Below the pieces are notes generated by a model. It was not told the DNA's origin, did no database searches, and saw only the letters and a list, made by a program, of their open reading frames with translations. A program made the position numbers and the translations under genes. Below, piece after piece: positions 63,392 to 64,000 of a DNA stretch of 64,000 nucleotides. Within the stretch, counting starts at the first letter, position 1. The number at the start of each line of letters is the position of its first letter. Location: positions 1-64,000 of the forward strand of contig NZ_JAKTTI010000025.1 of assembly GCF_022427965.1 (NCBI RefSeq). The letters run 5' to 3'. The stretch comes from Fredinandcohnia quinoae. Lineage in GTDB: Bacteria; Bacillota; Bacilli; Bacillales; Bacillaceae_L.

Positions 63392-64000
63392 GTGGAAGTT
63401 GTGTTTTTAGGTACTGGAGCAGGTGTGCCAGCTAAGGAGAGAAATGTTACATCTATCGCACTACAATTATTAGATGAACGGGGTGCAACATGGTTATTTG
63501 ATTGTGGGGAAGCTACACAACATCAAATTTTATATACATCGATTAAACCTAGGAAAATTGAAAAAATCTTTATTACTCATTTGCACGGAGACCATCTTTT
63601 TGGGTTGCCAGGATTTTTAGGAAGTCGATCCTTTCAGGGAGGAGAATCTCTCCTAACAATTTATGGACCAAAGGGAATCAAGGAATTTATTGAAACTTCC
63701 ATATCAGTTAGTGGTACTCATATTCGATATCCACTTGAAATCATTGAAGTGGATGAGGGAATCATATTTGATGATAATCGTTTCTGTGTTATAGCTGGTC
63801 GATTAGACCATGGAATAAGGTCCCTTGGGTATCGAATTGTTGAAAAGGATTTACCTGGAGCATTATTAGTTGACAAGCTTACAGAAATGGGTGTTAAACC
63901 TGGTCCAATTTATCAACAAATAAAGGCTGGGGAAACGGTTATTTTAGAGGACGGCAAGGTAATTAACGGGAAGGAATATGTTGGCACTTCACAAAAGGGG
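63392..64000 (+). CDS. rnz: Ribonuclease Z (3' end beyond window)
   Basis: RNase Z removes 3' extensions from tRNA precursors. The 203 residues seen begin [20 protein letters not shown] and include the metal-binding [10 protein letters not shown] with His63, His65, Asp67 and His68. The full protein is about 307 residues in Bacillus, so about a third is outside the window. The start is GTG 63392, 8 nt after GGAGG (63379-63383). It is 15 nt from the preceding gene. Confidence 0.95.
   Translation, partial: MEVVFLGTGAGVPAKERNVTSIALQLLDERGATWLFDCGEATQHQILYTSIKPRKIEKIFITHLHGDHLFGLPGFLGSRSFQGGESLLTIYGPKGIKEFIETSISVSGTHIRYPLEIIEVDEGIIFDDNRFCVIAGRLDHGIRSLGYRIVEKDLPGALLVDKLTEMGVKPGPIYQQIKAGETVILEDGKVINGKEYVGTSQKG

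Overview
The window is about 64 kb of low-GC chromosome from an endospore-forming member of the Bacillaceae. The gene order follows the Bacillus subtilis yqhL-to-rnz segment closely: yqhL, lipM, yqhOPQR, aroQ, yqhT, efp, yqhV, spoIIIAA-AH, accBC, yqhY, nusB, folD, xseAB, ispA, dxs, tlyA, argR, recN, spoIVB, spo0A, yqiK, yqzF, bkdR, ptb, bcd, buk, lpd, bkdAA, bkdAB, bkdB, brxB, artPQM, yqjA, yqjC, yqjD, yqjE, dinB, zwf, rnz. It is not a B. subtilis-group genome. It carries a B12-dependent ribonucleotide reductase (nrdJ) and methylmalonyl-CoA mutase (mutAB-meaB), and it lacks mntR, the mmg methylcitrate genes, gnd and several yqi/yqj genes at their usual places.

Layout. 1-122: tail of a 5S rRNA gene and its terminator. 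173-1211: three direct repeats of about 370 bp, each containing seven phased 20-bp units; no gene. 1437-10846: carboxylesterase, a membrane protein, rhodanese, lipoate octanoyltransferase, NrdJ, patatin-like lipase and YqhP/Q/R. 10915-13422: aroQ, Xaa-Pro peptidase, EF-P, YqhV. 13494-18707: the eight-gene spoIIIA sporulation operon behind a sigma-E type promoter. 18865-30440: fatty acid synthesis (accBC), folate, DNA repair and isoprenoid genes, ArgR and RecN. 30592-32890: spoIVB and spo0A. 33674-44352: sigma-54 activator BkdR and the branched-chain keto acid operon behind a clear -24/-12 promoter. 44498-49737: mutA-mutB-meaB behind its own promoter with a catabolite-responsive element. 49835-57197: BrxB, the arginine ABC transporter, YqjA, a tiny Prli42 gene on the minus strand, methylmalonyl-CoA epimerase, propionyl-CoA carboxylase beta chain and an M20 peptidase. 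57194-57384: a composite structured repeat. 57405-64000: an orphan CheW, DNA polymerase IV, zwf, a DUF58/DUF4129-like pair, and ribonuclease Z cut by the window end.

How the genes fit together. The bkd operon breaks down valine, isoleucine and leucine keto acids. Isoleucine and valine yield propionyl-CoA, which the carboxylase (beta chain here), the epimerase and MutAB can convert to succinyl-CoA. In B. subtilis the mmg methylcitrate genes occupy the corresponding place, so this genome appears to route propionyl-CoA through B12 instead. The sporulation genes form the usual forespore/mother-cell signalling set (SpoIIIA channel, SpoIVB protease, Spo0A master regulator).

Points worth a second look: the nested 370-bp/20-bp repeat array beside the rRNA operon; a probable AUU start codon for spoIIIAD; a FapR-type operator on the accBC promoter; an unexplained leader-terminator before dxs; two hairpin-rich intergenic elements; an inverted repeat over the dinB promoter; and the 31-residue Prli42 gene.
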